Shown here one piece after another: positions 37,834 through 45,726 of a stretch of DNA of 64,000 nucleotides; positions within the stretch are counted from its first letter, which is position 1; each line of letters opens with the position of its first letter. Both the position numbers and the translations under genes were made by a program. The DNA is from Myxococcus dinghuensis (GTDB lineage Bacteria > Myxococcota > Myxococcia > Myxococcales > Myxococcaceae): positions 124,001 to 188,000 of the forward strand of contig NZ_JAKCFB010000007.1 in assembly GCF_024198235.1 (NCBI RefSeq), given 5' to 3'. The notes below the pieces were generated by a model. That model ran no database searches. It was not told where the DNA came from and was given only the letters and a program-made list of their open reading frames with translations.

Positions 37834-38478
37834 TTACTCGAGGTGCTCGACGACCAGTCCGACCTCGGAGAGCGAGGTGGGGCCGAGCGTGAGCGTGTAC
37901 TGGACGCGGTCCGTCAGCTCGTAGCCGACCATGTGCTGGAGGCCGGCGCAGTGGTCGTCGGTGGGCCGCGTGGCCGCGGGCGTGACGGTCTGCTGGATGG
38001 TGGTCTCCACCAGCGTGACGGGCACGTCCGGGGTGCTCAGGTAGACGACGAAGTCACCGGAGGCGAAGGCCTTGTAGCTGAAGGTGCCGACGTACTGGCC
38101 ACCCTCCGGACGCAGCTTCACCGTGTAGTAGGTGTGGAAGTCATCCACCCGGGGGTTGCGGCTCGTCGAGGCCTCGGCGGTGACGAAGGGGCCGTGGGAG
38201 ACGTGCCAGCAGGCGTGCTCTCCATTGTCTCCGAAGTCGAAGCCTTCGCTGGGGACATGGTCGGGGTCCACGACGCAGGCGAGTCCGGTGGAGGCGGGCA
38301 GGTAGCCCTTGTGGCAGTGGCACCAGTCGCCCGTGGGCTCACGGTGGATGTGGCCATTGGGCGCGCACGGGTCTTCCGGAGTGATGGGCTCGTCGACTGG
38401 GGGCGTGTCGCCACCACCGCAGGCGGAAGCCGCCAGGGCGAAGGTGGCGAGGAAGAGGACACGGAGGGGGTGTCTCAT
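37834..38478 (-). CDS. HACxH-domain lipoprotein with Cys/His-rich EGF-like module
   Basis: 214-residue lipoprotein (ALAASAC, Cys20). Residues 36-70 form a small EGF-like module unusually rich in metal ligands (PNGHIH, WCHCHKGY, LACV). The HACxH domain follows with EHACWH (H88, C90, H92), then FHTYYTVKL, YLSTPDVPVTLVE, HCAGLQH and a closing VGLVVEHLE strand. Function unknown; the combination points to metal capture at the cell surface. An ATG five codons upstream is possible, but the one used has GGGGAG eight bases before it. Confidence 0.75.
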   Translation of the reverse strand: MRHPLRVLFLATFALAASACGGGDTPPVDEPITPEDPCAPNGHIHREPTGDWCHCHKGYLPASTGLACVVDPDHVPSEGFDFGDNGEHACWHVSHGPFVTAEASTSRNPRVDDFHTYYTVKLRPEGGQYVGTFSYKAFASGDFVVYLSTPDVPVTLVETTIQQTVTPAATRPTDDHCAGLQHMVGYELTDRVQYTLTLGPTSLSEVGLVVEHLE

Positions 38479-38547
38479 GTGGAAGCTCCCCATGGGGACG
38501 CGCGAGTTCGAGGATTCGGGAGGACATGGAGTGGGAGGCGCGAGCGC

Positions 38548-39150
38548 CTACTCCGCGTGGTGGTGGGCCGCTTCCTCGATGACGAGCGAGAAGGAGGCGT
38601 TGCGGCGCAGCAGGGAGCGGAACTCCAGGTAGTACTCGGTGTCCGCTTCCAGGTCCGCGACGATGGCCGTCTTCAGCGTGTCGCAGACGTCCGCGGGCAC
38701 CTGGTAGCGGCACTCGCGGGCCACCTCGGCGCCGGTCGCCGCGTCGTAGATGCGCAGGCCGCGGAACCGGGAGAGGAGGAAGGCGAACTCACCGGACTCG
38801 TCCGGGAGGAACGAGACGCGGCCCGCCCAGCCCCAACCCCAGCCGGAGGTGTTGGTGGGGAGGGTGATGTTGTACGCGGTGTGGGGCGTGCTGACGTCGA
38901 CGAGGACGGGCGCGCCCAGCGCGGCGGCGGTGACGGGCTCGAAGGGGCCGACCTCCGCGTGGATGCACGCGTGCTCGGTGACTTCGGCCAGTTCCTCGGC
39001 CTCCTCGCAGGAGGGGAGGAGCGCGGCCTCCTCCTGCGCGAGGGCGTCCTGCTCGACCTCTTCCTCGGCGCCAGGGGCGCCGCAGCCGGCGAGCAGCGCG
39101 GCCACGCCGACGGCGAGGAGGGACTTCTGGAACGGCGACTCCGGTTTCAT
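38548..39150 (-). CDS. HACxH-domain lipoprotein
   Basis: 200-residue lipoprotein (ALLAGC, Cys23) with a Glu-rich spacer and then the shared domain: EHACIH (H60, C62, H64), HTAYNITLP, a Gly/Trp-rich loop SGWGWGWAG, LLSRFRGLRIYDAATG, two Cys, and a final strand followed by HHH near the C-terminus. It is the most stripped-down member of the four. AGGAGA lies eight bases before the ATG. Likely cotranscribed with its neighbours on either side; gaps are 59 and 69 bp. Confidence 0.75.
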   Translation of the reverse strand: MKPESPFQKSLLAVGVAALLAGCGAPGAEEEVEQDALAQEEAALLPSCEEAEELAEVTEHACIHAEVGPFEPVTAAALGAPVLVDVSTPHTAYNITLPTNTSGWGWGWAGRVSFLPDESGEFAFLLSRFRGLRIYDAATGAEVARECRYQVPADVCDTLKTAIVADLEADTEYYLEFRSLLRRNASFSLVIEEAAHHHAE

Positions 39151-39209
39151 GGGGACTTCTCCTTTGGGTTGGGACAACGGGGGGGTGAGACAGGTGGGAA
39201 GGGGGCGCG

Positions 39210-39875
39210 TCAGGGCGCGTCGGGAGGCAGCACCAGCCACGTGGCGATGACCTCGCCGGACGTGAGCCGCTCGGGCGGCAACTGCAGGTGCGCGCCCGGG
39301 GCGCCGAGCCTCCATTCGGGCGTGCGGCGGAAGGACGCCTCGAAGGAGTCCTTGTCCGGGAAGGTGACGCGGGCGACGCAGCCCGCGGCGAAGCAGTGGG
39401 GCGGCTCCGCCTGGACAGGCAGGACCTCCTCCTCCACCCGACGTCGCCAGGTCTCGAGCGCGGCGCGGGCCTGCCCGGTCCAGGCCGCCTGGCTCTCGCC
39501 GGACGCGCGCACCACGGAGAGCACGGTCTCCCTCCGGACATCCGGCGCGCGCGCGCTCCGCAGCGCCTGGACGACGCGCTGACGCTCCTCGGAGGCCCCG
39601 CGGCGCGGACGGACCTGCGTCACCTCGGAGGTGTCCGCCTCGGTGGGGAGGACTTGCGGCACGAGCGCAGGCTCCCGTTGGGGTCGCGCGGTGTCCGCGC
39701 CCGGAGGTGGCGCGGCGAGGACCCTCACGGGCGTGGGCGTGAGCGGGGGCGAGGGGACGTCGTGCGCCTCATGCGCGGCCACGTCGTGCGGTGCGTCGCG
39801 CGGGCCTGGCCACGCGGCGAGCATGCCCGCGAGTGCGAGCATGGCGGCGCCGAGGCCCCAATGGCGTCTGGTCAT
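39210..39875 (-). CDS. Uncharacterised exported protein at the head of the HACxH cluster
   Basis: 221-residue protein with an N-terminal membrane or signal segment (about 5-24) and a Pro/Ala-rich region containing AHEAHD. The rest is helical and charged up to a small domain with EPPHCFAAGCVARVTF, a His-Cys-x4-Cys group. It lacks the HACxH domain. Its place first in a run of five co-oriented genes, with a copy of the shared palindrome about 85 bp upstream, suggests the same regulon. GGAGGAG is nine bases before the ATG. Function unknown. Confidence 0.65.
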   Translation of the reverse strand: MTRRHWGLGAAMLALAGMLAAWPGPRDAPHDVAAHEAHDVPSPPLTPTPVRVLAAPPPGADTARPQREPALVPQVLPTEADTSEVTQVRPRRGASEERQRVVQALRSARAPDVRRETVLSVVRASGESQAAWTGQARAALETWRRRVEEEVLPVQAEPPHCFAAGCVARVTFPDKDSFEASFRRTPEWRLGAPGAHLQLPPERLTSGEVIATWLVLPPDAP

Positions 39876-39959
39876 GAACGGTGCTCCTCCCGGGGGGGTA
39901 GGTCCTGCGGTCCTTCGCATGCTGCCTTGCGAGTCGTGATTTGTAATCGATTCGTAAAA

Positions 39960-39972
39960 GCAATCAAGTTGC
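39960..39972. promoter_or_regulatory. Shared palindrome, site 3: head of HACxH cluster
   Basis: GCAATCAAGTTGC differs from site 1 by one base and is likewise followed by TTT. It lies in a strongly AT-rich stretch (TTGTAATCGATTCGTAAAA just before it) between the five-gene minus-strand run and a divergent secreted nuclease-fold gene, and could serve either. Confidence 0.6.
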
Positions 39973-40114
39973 ATTTAGAGCACGGTCGCGACCTGGGGCG
40001 TGGGGTGGTGAGCACCCGGCGCGTGGGGCGGTTGTGAGCGCCGCGCCGAGTCCACTAGGACATCGTGGGGACGAGGCCCGCGAGTCCGGCGGCCAATCCC
40101 GACGAGGTGACCAC

Positions 40115-40978
40115 ATGGGCGTGTCGACCTGGTTGTCGCGAGTGGTGTTGTTGGTCGCGTGGGTGTTGCCCACGCTGGCGCACGCGGGTTCCTACCTGCG
40201 CGTGGTGAGCTGGAACCTGCGCCACGAGGGCTGGAGCGCGGAGCAGACGTATCTCGACGACGCGAAGCAGCTCTGGAACCAGTACGGAGGCAACAGCACG
40301 TCGAACAACGGCTGTGACCTGGTGTTCATCCAGGAGGCGATGTACTCGACGGTGGCGCCGAGCATCGCCGCCGCGTTGACGCAGGTGTCCGGGGTGACGT
40401 GGGGGTATGCGCAGACGCCGCTCCTGGGCCGCTCCTCCTACAAGGAGAGCTACGCGGTGCTCTTCCGGACGGACACGGTGTCGCTCGTGTCCTCCACCGT
40501 CCACCCCGACCCGGAGGACCGCTTCGAGCGCGAGCCGCAGGTGGTCCAGGTTCGCCACGTGCCCACGGGCGCGGACTACACGTTCCTCAACTGGCACGCC
40601 ATCTGGGGGACGGCCGCGGAGCGCGACGCGGAGGTGCGGGCCATCGACACCGTGTTCCAGACGGTGCAGGACGCGAACCCCGGAGACCAGGACGTCATCC
40701 TGCTGGGAGACCACAACATGCCCTGCACCGCGGCCTCGTGGGCGGAGCTGGCGGCGCTGTCTCCCACGGTGAGCTGCAAGCTGGACGTGCCGACCACGCT
40801 CAACGCCAACGGGGCCTTCGTCAGCGCCTATGACCACTTCTGGATGCAGCCGACCTATGTGACGGAGCTGTCCTCGACGGGGCGCGACTACATCGCGGAC
40901 ACGCTCGACTTCGTCACCCGGCTCTCCGACCACGCGCCGGTGTACGTCACCCTGTATTCCAACAGCGACACGGATTGA
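40115..40978 (+). CDS. Secreted endonuclease/exonuclease/phosphatase-family protein
   Basis: 287-residue exported hydrolase with a clear signal peptide (cleavage near THAHA-GS, about residue 24). The DNase I-like fold is marked by VVSWNLRHEG, LVFIQEA (metal-binding Glu), NWHAIWG, LLGDHNMP and the final SDHAPV (catalytic His). Substrates in this family range from DNA to phosphoinositides and sphingomyelin; with only these motifs it could be a nuclease or a phosphodiesterase. GAGGTGA precedes the ATG. It overlaps the region of the next gene's possible TTG start, so the two may be cotranscribed. Confidence 0.85.
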   Translation: MGVSTWLSRVVLLVAWVLPTLAHAGSYLRVVSWNLRHEGWSAEQTYLDDAKQLWNQYGGNSTSNNGCDLVFIQEAMYSTVAPSIAAALTQVSGVTWGYAQTPLLGRSSYKESYAVLFRTDTVSLVSSTVHPDPEDRFEREPQVVQVRHVPTGADYTFLNWHAIWGTAAERDAEVRAIDTVFQTVQDANPGDQDVILLGDHNMPCTAASWAELAALSPTVSCKLDVPTTLNANGAFVSAYDHFWMQPTYVTELSSTGRDYIADTLDFVTRLSDHAPVYVTLYSNSDTD

Positions 40979-40992
40979 GTCGCTCGGCTCGC

Positions 40993-42687
40993 ATGAAGGG
41001 GTGGGCCCTCGCCGCGGGGTTGCTGGGGCTCGTCTGCGTGTGGTGGCGGGAGACGGCGGCGCCCGTCGTCGGGCCCGTGCGTCCCGTGTCCACCTCGCGC
41101 CCCGCCATGCCGGAGGTCGCGCCGTTGCCGGCGTCGGAGGCGACGGTGGCGCCGAGGGGGCTGTGGCTGCGCGCGGTGCTGGAGGGCGCGCATCCCTTCC
41201 AGGGTGAGGCGCGGATCGGCGCGGCGACCATCGCCTCGGAGGATGCGCGTCGGTGGGAGGCCGCGCGGCGCGAGGGTTCGGGTGGCGCGGGGCCAGCGCG
41301 ACGGGAGGACCTGGCGAACGTGGCCTCGTGGGAGCGCGCCACGGTGGCGCCCTCCGCCGTGGGCGGCGTGCTGGGGCCGGAGCCCGTGGCGCCGGCGGTC
41401 CGCTATCAGGTGATGGCGTGGGAGCCGGACGGCACGTTCTGGTGGGAGTCCTTGGAACCGGGCGAGGTGCCGGCGTCGGGTGTGCTGGACCTGGGCGTCC
41501 TGCGGGCACGGCGTCCCACGGGCGTGCGCGTGAGGTTGAAGGGCGCGCGGCCAGCGCAGGGCGTGTTCTCCCTGCGTCTGGCGCGCGGGGTGGGCGAGGA
41601 CGCGCGGGATGTGGAGCGCGCGAGCGAGCTGTGGCCGCTGGTGCGGCACGCCGCGCCGCGCGTGGCCGCCGCGTTGGGAGAAGGCACCGCGCTGTCGTTC
41701 GAGGCGGAGGGAGAGGTCGCGCTCGTGCCGCTGCTGCCGGACGCGGCCGTGCGGTTGTGGCTGCGCGCGGAGTCGGGGCAGGAGTCGGGGCCGGTGGAGG
41801 TCGCGCTGCGAGAAGGGTGGGTGGAGACGGTCGTGCTGGACGTCGACGCGCTCTTTCCGGGGGGATTGGCGAAGACGGTCGCGTTGCGGGGACGGGTGTT
41901 GCTGGAGGGGACGTCGGCGGCTCCGCCCGGTGCACGGCTGATGGGACCCGAGGGGCGCGCGGTCGATATGGCTGGGGATGGCCGGTTCGTCGTCGAGGGG
42001 CTGCCGTCGTGGCGACCTTCCCATTTCACGGTGACGATGCCGCCCGCGAGCGGGGGGCGGCCCATCGCTCCGGCGTCGCGGCTGTTCTCGTTCACTCCGT
42101 CCCCACGTGACACGGAAGCGGAGGTGACGTGGCGGGTCCCCGCGTATCGCTGGCTCGTGCTGCGCATGGACCCCTTCGCGCGGAGTCAGTTGGAGGCGCG
42201 CGCGCGGAGGCCCTATCCGGTCTTCCTGTTGGAGCGGCGGGCGGAGGACGGGCGGTGGCTCACGGAGTCGGCCGAGCACTTCCTGCCGGATGCGCAGGGG
42301 CTCGCCGTGTCGGTGGAGCGGGTGGGGACGTATCGTGTCCAGGTGGCGGCGTCGCCCGTGGACGTCCAACCGACGGCGCCGGTCGTGTTCGATGGAGAGA
42401 TTCGGGAGCGACAGGTCGCTCCCTCGTCGCGAGAGGATGGCGCGACCTGTGTGGTGCGCGTCATGTCGGGAGGCGCGCCGGTGTCCGGAGCGGGCGTCAC
42501 GCTCTCGGGAGCCAGGGGCTCATTGCCACCCCTGCGGCTGCTCACGGACGTGGAAGGACTCGCGCGGCTCGGCGGAGTGGGCGAGGGCCCCGTGCAGGTC
42601 GAGGTGTCGCGGGAGGCGCGGGACTCCTGGTCCGGAGACATCGCCGCGTCGTGCGCGTCGGCCGGGCTGGCGGAGGTCCACCTGTGA
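40993..42687 (+). CDS. Uncharacterised exported protein with beta-rich carboxypeptidase-regulatory-like segments
   Basis: 564-residue protein of unknown function with an N-terminal hydrophobic segment (about 4-15) and no other membrane helix. The rest is Val/Arg/Glu-rich and looks beta-sandwich-like; segments such as VALRGRVLLEGTSAAPPGARLMG...GDGRFVVEGLPSW and VRVMSGGAPVSGAGVTLSG...LLTDVEGLARL resemble carboxypeptidase-regulatory or Ig-like domains. I saw no catalytic motif. A TTG 18 bases upstream, overlapping the previous stop, is an alternative start; neither has a clear ribosome site. Confidence 0.65.
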   Translation: MKGWALAAGLLGLVCVWWRETAAPVVGPVRPVSTSRPAMPEVAPLPASEATVAPRGLWLRAVLEGAHPFQGEARIGAATIASEDARRWEAARREGSGGAGPARREDLANVASWERATVAPSAVGGVLGPEPVAPAVRYQVMAWEPDGTFWWESLEPGEVPASGVLDLGVLRARRPTGVRVRLKGARPAQGVFSLRLARGVGEDARDVERASELWPLVRHAAPRVAAALGEGTALSFEAEGEVALVPLLPDAAVRLWLRAESGQESGPVEVALREGWVETVVLDVDALFPGGLAKTVALRGRVLLEGTSAAPPGARLMGPEGRAVDMAGDGRFVVEGLPSWRPSHFTVTMPPASGGRPIAPASRLFSFTPSPRDTEAEVTWRVPAYRWLVLRMDPFARSQLEARARRPYPVFLLERRAEDGRWLTESAEHFLPDAQGLAVSVERVGTYRVQVAASPVDVQPTAPVVFDGEIRERQVAPSSREDGATCVVRVMSGGAPVSGAGVTLSGARGSLPPLRLLTDVEGLARLGGVGEGPVQVEVSREARDSWSGDIAASCASAGLAEVHL

Positions 42688-43290
42688 CACCTGGAGGGTT
42701 CGCGCGCCAGTCTCGTCGGCGGCGCGGGCCTAGCGTGGGTCGAGCCGTCGAGGAGGTTCGTGCTCCTGCTCATGGAATGGTTCGCGCGCCAGGCTCAGCG
42801 GCGGCGCGGGCCTCGCGTGGGTCGAGCCGTCGAGGAGGTTCGTGCTCCTGCTCATGGAATGGTTCGCGCGCCAGCCTCGTCGGCGGCGCGGGCCTCGCGT
42901 GGGTCGAGCCACCCAGGAGGTTCGTGCTCCTGCTCATGGAATGGTTCGCGCGCCAGCCTCGTCGGCGGCGCGGGCCTCGCGTGGGTCGAGCCACCCAGGA
43001 GGTTCGTGCTCCTGCTCATGGAATGGTTCGCGCGCCAGGCTCAGCAGCGGCGCGGGCCTCGCGTGGGTCGAGCCACCCAGGAGGTTCGTGCTCCTGCTCA
43101 TGGAATGGTTCGCGCGCCAGGCTCAGCAGCGGCGCGGGCCTCGCGTGGGTCGAGCCACCCAGGAGGTTCGAGCCCCTCCTCGGCAAAGGCGCGCGCGCCA
43201 GCCTCGTCGCTGGCGCGGGCCTCATGCGGTTCGGGTCTTCTCTCCGGTGGGGTTGGCGCTTCGCCCGTGACGCGTGGCCGTGCTCGGGGC
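42688..43290. other. 603-bp gene-free region, mostly tandem repeats
   Basis: Between an exported-protein gene and a convergent MarR gene. About 540 bp are the 82-bp repeats listed separately; about 60 bp of unremarkable sequence follow before the MarR stop codon. Open frames here are repeat translations that change frame each unit and are not believed. Confidence 0.7.
42697..43232. repeat. Six and a half 82-bp tandem repeats, each with two hairpins
   Basis: The landmark TTCGCGCGCC starts units at 42699, 42781, 42863, 42945, 43027 and 43109, exactly 82 bp apart, with a degenerate seventh at 43191. Units are contiguous with no spacers. Each holds CGCGCC...GGCGCG (6-bp stem) and AGGAG...CTCCT (5-6-bp stem, loop TTCGTG-like). 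In the diverged sixth unit the second stem is kept by different bases (AGGAGG/CCTCCT), and in the seventh the first stem is longer (CGCGCCAG/CTGGCGCG). Two sequence types alternate in the first loop. 82 is not a multiple of three, so this is not a protein repeat. Confidence 0.9.
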
Positions 43291-43860
43291 TCAGGCCGCG
43301 TTGGCGGTGACGCCGACGTCCTCGACGGCGGTCAACAGGGGATGCCGGGTGGGCTTGGGGTTGTTCGCGGAGGCCTCCTCGGCGGCGATCTCCTCGGCGC
43401 GGTTCCAGCAGCCCATCGCCTCGACCCAGCCCTCCAGCAGGTCCATCAACGCGCTGCGCTGCTCGCCCCCCAGCGGCATCAGCAGCCGCGCCATGCGCTC
43501 CTGGACGACTGAGTCCGCGTTCTCCGCGAGCGCCCGGCCCTGCTCCGTCAGCCGCACGCGCACCCGGCGGCGATCATGCCGCACCGAGCGCTCACGCTGG
43601 ACGAGCTTCGCGTCCTCCAACCGGTCCAGCAGCCGGCTCAGGCGCGGCATGGCGATTCCACCCAGGCGGTCCGCCAGGACGTTCACGGGGAGGAGGCTCT
43701 CGGCCTTCAGCCACCAGATGGCCTGGACCTCCATGGGGTCCAGCTCGTGATGGGGTAGGGCGCCCAGGGGGCTGTTGAGCGCGCCGCACCGCGCTACGTC
43801 GATGAGGAGGTTCCGCAACCGCGCCACCTGCACCCGCACTTCCGCCGAAAGCTCGGACAT
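43291..43860 (-). CDS. MarR-family transcriptional regulator
   Basis: 189-residue winged-helix regulator. The core (about 35-140) contains MEVQAIWWLKAESLLPVNVLADRLGGIAMPRLSRLLDRLEDAKLVQR and the wing RHDRRRVRVRLTEQGRAL, the MarR hallmark. The C-terminal extension includes EEIAAEEASANN and a Thr-rich tail not typical of the family. GGAGG lies eight bases before the ATG. No obvious target gene is adjacent except the uncharacterised region upstream; an inverted repeat at 43930 might be its site. Confidence 0.88.
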   Translation of the reverse strand: MSELSAEVRVQVARLRNLLIDVARCGALNSPLGALPHHELDPMEVQAIWWLKAESLLPVNVLADRLGGIAMPRLSRLLDRLEDAKLVQRERSVRHDRRRVRVRLTEQGRALAENADSVVQERMARLLMPLGGEQRSALMDLLEGWVEAMGCWNRAEEIAAEEASANNPKPTRHPLLTAVEDVGVTANAA

Positions 43861-43929
43861 CTTCGTGCCTCCGCCTCTCGGGTCCGCCGGCCCTGAAACA
43901 TCCTGGCGACCCGTCATCGAAGGGGCTTC

Positions 43930-43960
43930 CGCCCCGCCATGATCCGTGAACGGCGGGGCG
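43930..43960. promoter_or_regulatory. Inverted repeat upstream of the MarR gene
   Basis: CGCCCCGCC and GGCGGGGCG form a perfect 9-bp inverted repeat with a 13-base centre, 70 bp upstream of the MarR start. Spacing suits a dimeric repressor, but high GC makes chance more likely, and no T-tract supports a terminator. Confidence 0.35.
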
Positions 43961-44039
43961 ACGAGGGCATATCGGACCCGTGTCGGAATTTTTCGTCAGG
44001 CCCCCCGGCAGCGCGGGTGGACTTCACGCGGGGTCGGCC

Positions 44040-44666
44040 TCAACTGGCCTGTTTGCGCTGGGCGCGGGCCTTGGCGTGGGCCTTGTCGAAGCCCTCGTAG
44101 AAGCGGACGGCCTGCTCGCCCACGCGCTGGATGTGCTGGTTGTTGAGGTAGGCGGTGACGGGGGCGGCGACCAGCGGCATGGCGCGCCCCAGCGTGTGCA
44201 TGCCACCCTTCTTCAGCAGCAGCTCGGCCAGCTTCCCCATCACCTTGGGGCTGGAGCGCTGCAGGGGGCCCAGCCCGTTGGCGTAACCGAACAGGTCCAG
44301 CATCTCCGCGCGGGTCCGTTCACTCTTGAGGTTCACCTTGTAGAGGGTGGCCACGTCGGTGAGCAGCGTTATCTGAAGGTAGGCCATGAAGAGGAGGTCG
44401 GCGGGCAGCGCGACGAGGCCGAACACGCCGCTGACGCCGCCCACCATGCTGGCCAGGTTCTTCTTCTCGTCCACCAGCCGCTGGGCCAGCTCCCGGGCCT
44501 GGGCCTGCGGGTAGCGCTTCTCCAGCTCCGCCACCCGCACCTTGGCCCGCTTGGTCTCCTGGAGGACGATGTCCGACAGCCGCGTCGAGCCGAGCTTCTT
44601 CAGCTCCGCCGGAGTCAGCTTCTTGATGAAGGCCAGCCGCTCGGCCACGCTGTCGTAGATGCCCAT
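44040..44666 (-). CDS. EcsC-family protein
   Basis: 208-residue protein of the EcsC family (PF12787 type). In Bacillus EcsC is encoded with an ABC transporter and its role is unclear. Features are a helical N-terminus with a charged region (IVLQETKRAKVRVAELEKRY), a hydrophobic central segment GVSGVFGLVALPADLLFMAYLQITLLTDVATLY that could insert in a membrane, and a basic C-terminal tail. No ABC transporter is next to it. AGGAG lies eight bases before the ATG; a small lipoprotein gene follows upstream on the same strand. Confidence 0.75.
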   Translation of the reverse strand: MGIYDSVAERLAFIKKLTPAELKKLGSTRLSDIVLQETKRAKVRVAELEKRYPQAQARELAQRLVDEKKNLASMVGGVSGVFGLVALPADLLFMAYLQITLLTDVATLYKVNLKSERTRAEMLDLFGYANGLGPLQRSSPKVMGKLAELLLKKGGMHTLGRAMPLVAAPVTAYLNNQHIQRVGEQAVRFYEGFDKAHAKARAQRKQAS

Positions 44667-44699
44667 GACGACACTCCTGTCTTCGTGTTGCGCGTCCCT

Positions 44700-45143
44700 C
44701 TAATAACCCCGCTCGGACAGGTAGAGGTCCACCAGCGCGCCCTCTTCGTACCAGGCGTGACGCATCTCCACGTTGAACCAGCGCGAGTCGGGCTTGGCCC
44801 CTCGCACCTCGAGCTTCACCTGGTTGGGTGACGTGTCGATGACGGCCGCGCGCGCCTTGCAGGCATAGCCCGGCTCCTCGCCGTAGCCGCCCTCCAGGCA
44901 GACCTCGTCGCCCACGGACAGTCGGCGGGTGTACTCGGTGGCCAGGTAGAGGGCCTCGTCGCAGTTGGCGCGCACGGACGACTTGCCGTGGGCCACACAG
45001 CGGCTCTGCGTGGGGGCCTTGATGACGGGGATGGCCCCGTAGAGGGGGTCCTCGTCATTGGGATTGGGCCGGAAGGAGCCCAACCCCGAACAGCCGACGA
45101 GTCCCAGCGCGAGCGCGCTCGCTGCCACCCACATCCGCCTCAT
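44700..45143 (-). CDS. Small lipoprotein, unknown function
   Basis: 147-residue lipoprotein with lipobox GLVGC (Cys18). The mature part has two Cys-containing segments (CVAHGKSSVRANCDEAL and EVCLEGGYGEEPGYAC) and a Trp/Tyr-rich C-terminus (SRWFNVEMRHAWYEEGALVDLYLS). No family recognised. GGAGG is nine bases before the ATG. It is 34 bp upstream of the EcsC gene and probably cotranscribed with it. Confidence 0.65.
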   Translation of the reverse strand: MRRMWVAASALALGLVGCSGLGSFRPNPNDEDPLYGAIPVIKAPTQSRCVAHGKSSVRANCDEALYLATEYTRRLSVGDEVCLEGGYGEEPGYACKARAAVIDTSPNQVKLEVRGAKPDSRWFNVEMRHAWYEEGALVDLYLSERGY

Positions 45144-45239
45144 TGATGACGCCTCCGGGGCCATGGCCCCACCTGCAAAGGAGGGGCGAGCATGGCAAAA
45201 GGCGCGGGGAGGGGCAAAGCGCCCGTACAGCAGGCGAGC

Positions 45240-45632
45240 TCAGGCGGAGCGACGCGCGGGCCCCGGAATCTCCTCCGTCACGCCCGGGACGACGCGGTTC
45301 TTCGCGTCGACGAAGATGACGGTGGGCTTCCAGGTGGGGACCTCCGACTCCTCGACCTCCGCGAAGGTGGCGAGGATGACCAGGTCACCCGGCTGGTTCA
45401 GGTGCGCGGCGGCGCCGTTGATGCAGATGACGCCGCTGCCGGACTCGCCCTCCAGGGCGTACGTCTCCAGACGCGTCCCCCGGGTGACGTTCCACACCGC
45501 CACTTTCTCGAAGGGCAGGATGTCCGCGGCGCGGAGCAGGTCCTGGTCGATGGTGACGGAGCCTTCGTAATCCAGGTCAGCCTGGGTCACGGTGGCGCGG
45601 TGGATCTTGGACTTGAAGAGGATGCGGCGCAT
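45240..45632 (-). CDS. panD: Aspartate 1-decarboxylase proenzyme
   Basis: Makes beta-alanine from L-aspartate for pantothenate and coenzyme A. The 130-residue proenzyme cleaves itself between Gly24 and Ser25 (YEGSVTID), and Ser25 becomes the pyruvoyl cofactor; this site is intact. [16 protein letters not shown] and the conserved opening [22 protein letters not shown] confirm the family. Standard length. No other pantothenate gene is in the window. A lipoprotein gene lies upstream on the same strand, separated by 94 bp. Confidence 0.97.
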   Translation of the reverse strand: MRRILFKSKIHRATVTQADLDYEGSVTIDQDLLRAADILPFEKVAVWNVTRGTRLETYALEGESGSGVICINGAAAHLNQPGDLVILATFAEVEESEVPTWKPTVIFVDAKNRVVPGVTEEIPGPARRSA

Positions 45633-45726
45633 GGCTTGGGTCCCGGAAGGCGGTCAACCGTAACGGCAAGGGCGTCCTGGGACAACCACGAGGTTGGCCC
45701 TCCCTTGCCTGCCCCCCGGGTAGACG

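Noticed and set aside
42697..43232. CRISPR array
   Set aside because: The 82-bp units are directly contiguous with no unique spacers, and no cas gene is present.
42760..43512. Open frames across the 82-bp repeats encoding repeated VLLLMEWFARQ- and RRRGPRVG-type peptides
   Set aside because: The unit length is not a multiple of three, so the frame rotates; frames exist on both strands and the last part runs antisense into the MarR gene.
45665..45709. GGCAAGGG...CCCTTGCC inverted repeat upstream of panD as a riboswitch or terminator
   Set aside because: The centre is about 30 bases long, no conserved RNA motif or T-tract is present, and chance occurrence is plausible.
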